20,839 nucleotides of DNA, taken from the NCBI GenBank assembly GCA_032127075.1, contig JAQAZZ010000177.1:1-20839 (forward strand), given 5' to 3'. A program made the translations under genes and the position numbers. Below are positions 19,840-20,839 of this stretch, piece after piece; within the stretch, counting starts at the first letter, position 1; each line of letters starts with the position of its first letter. This stretch comes from GCA-2699445 sp032127075. GTDB taxonomy: Bacteria > Actinomycetota > Actinomycetes > S36-B12 > GCA-2699445. The notes under the pieces are model-generated. The model was not told the origin of the DNA and ran no database searches. It saw only the letters and a program-made list of their open reading frames with translations.

Positions 19840-20839
19840 CTAGTCCAGGACTTCTCTGCGTCCAGTCGCGCCGCCGTCGTCGCGCAGTTCGTCCAACCGT
19901 CCGTTGAGCGCCGCCTCGACAGCGTCGCGGGCCGCGACGGCGGCTTGAACCCGGGGCATCAGGACATAGTCGGCACCCGCGGCGTACAGCCGGCGCTGCT
20001 CGGGGAAGGTGGTGGCAGTGGCAATCAGCACCGCCGCGCGGTTGACCTCCCGGACAACATGGACGACGTCGACCGTGCTCGCCGACGACAGCACGTGGTC
20101 GGGGATCGTGCACAGCACAACACGGGCCCGGTCCACACCCGCATGGTGCAATGTTTCCGGGCTGGTCAGATCCCCGTACATCACCCGGGGTCCCATCTGC
20201 TTGATGTGCGGGTGGATCGCCACGTTGAAGTCGACCACGAGAGTTCGCTCCAGCAGTCCCGGGGCCGACTGGGCCAGTTCGTGCAGCAGCGAGGATGCTG
20301 TGCGGTGCACCCCGAGCAGCGCGAGGTCGTAGTCTTCGGGATGGTCGGTGCTGTCCTCCGGCGGGGGCTTCATCCCGAGCCTTCCCAGCAGCGGCGCGGC
20401 CCAGTCGTGCAGGGCGTCGGCCCGCGCGAACAGCACGGGCGTCACCACCGCGGTGATGACGAACGCGAAGATGATCGCGGAGTTGAGCGCGGCGTTGATA
20501 TGGCCCAGCTGGAGGCCCAGGAAGGCGATCACGAGGGTGAACTCCGAGATCTGGGCGAGTTTGGTGGAAGTCTGCACTGCGATACGGCGCTCCAGCCCGG
20601 TCGCATAGAGCAGTGGCAGCATCACGACGAAGCGACTCACCAGGGCGAGTACGGCCAGCCCCACCGCGATGAGGATCACGGCACCGTCCGGCGCCGGGAT
20701 GGTCATCCCCAATCCCACGAAGAACAGGGTCACGAAGAAGTCGCGTACCACCGAGACTTGTCGCACGATCTCGGCGCTGAACGGCAGGCTCGCCATGGTG
20801 GCGCCGGCGATCAGGGCACCCATGCCCGCGCTGACGACG
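19840..20839 (-). CDS. CPA2-type cation:proton antiporter with C-terminal TrkA-N-like domain, N-terminus beyond window
   Basis: The last 332 residues of a monovalent cation/proton antiporter. The frame stays open through the right edge (reading VVSAGMGALIAGATMAS), so the ATG at 20823 is internal. About four membrane spans remain, including FFVTLFFVGLGMTIP and the helix KLAQISEFTLVIAFLG, with the acidic/polar residues of the CPA2 core. After residue DYDLAL comes a TrkA-N/RCK-like nucleotide domain: LLGVHRTASSLLHEL, TLVVDFNVAIHPHIKQMGPRVMYGDLTSPETLHHAGVDRARVVLCTIPD. The usual GxGxxG is lost (GVHRTA). It should exchange K+ or Na+ for protons at the membrane. The amino-terminal half of the transporter is not visible. 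Confidence 0.9.
   Translation of the reverse strand, partial: VVSAGMGALIAGATMASLPFSAEIVRQVSVVRDFFVTLFFVGLGMTIPAPDGAVILIAVGLAVLALVSRFVVMLPLLYATGLERRIAVQTSTKLAQISEFTLVIAFLGLQLGHINAALNSAIIFAFVITAVVTPVLFARADALHDWAAPLLGRLGMKPPPEDSTDHPEDYDLALLGVHRTASSLLHELAQSAPGLLERTLVVDFNVAIHPHIKQMGPRVMYGDLTSPETLHHAGVDRARVVLCTIPDHVLSSASTVDVVHVVREVNRAAVLIATATTFPEQRRLYAAGADYVLMPRVQAAVAARDAVEAALNGRLDELRDDGGATGRREVLD

Noticed and set aside
18671..20113. Long minus-strand open frame across the aldose epimerase gene
   Set aside because: Low-complexity Arg/Gly sequence without motifs; the plus-strand epimerase and the minus-strand antiporter explain the region.

Overview
The window is GC-rich (roughly 70% by eye) bacterial chromosomal DNA. 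Genes are tightly packed, GTG starts are frequent, and stop/start overlaps (ATGA, TGATG) are common. It looks like an actinobacterium (Actinomycetota). The support is the base composition, a fused alpha/beta-hydrolase–class III cyclase of the type known from mycobacteria, a UBP-type zinc-finger protein, NarL-type two-component genes, and many starts with a -10-like hexamer only 6-7 nt upstream and no Shine-Dalgarno (SD), the usual mark of leaderless mRNAs in that phylum. The genus cannot be fixed from this. I saw no tRNA, rRNA, CRISPR, insertion sequence or prophage signal.

Layout. 1-1511 (-): an amidase followed by the first 16 codons of an Fpg/Nei DNA glycosylase that leaves the window. 1575-4023 (+): a secreted FN3-domain protein, a DUF309 protein and an L-lactate dehydrogenase. 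4087-6641 (-): an ABC exporter (ATPase plus a tandemly duplicated ABC-2 permease). 6837-8840 (+): a phytoene-desaturase-like FAD oxidoreductase and a GNAT acetyltransferase. 8903-11893 (-): an aldo/keto reductase overlapping a hydrolase-cyclase by one base, then a GyrI-like ligand-binding protein. 11951-15181 (+): a NarL-family histidine kinase and response regulator, then two secreted paralogs, the first with a long Asp/Ser repeat. 15241-16859 (-): PiT phosphate transporter and its DUF47/PhoU-like partner. 16988-17296 (-): UBP zinc-finger protein. 17414-19807 (+): an unrecognised small protein, a spermidine-synthase-like protein and an aldose 1-epimerase-like protein. 19840-20839 (-): C-terminal part of a CPA2 cation/proton antiporter with a degenerate TrkA-N domain, running off the right edge.

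How the genes work together. Clear functional pairs are the ABC ATPase/permease, the histidine kinase/response regulator and PiT/DUF47. The most interesting unit is the two-component pair followed at once by two exported proteins. These share a gap-free 94-residue C-terminal domain with two cysteines exactly 85 residues apart. The upstream region of the first holds a 15-bp direct repeat at a 19-bp period and a separate inverted repeat, which are plausible operators. I do not recognise this secreted domain. The proposal that the kinase controls an acidic secreted protein and its partner is inference from gene order. A second unit worth attention is the reductase/hydrolase-cyclase/GyrI-like group, in which the hydrolase nucleophile position is Thr.
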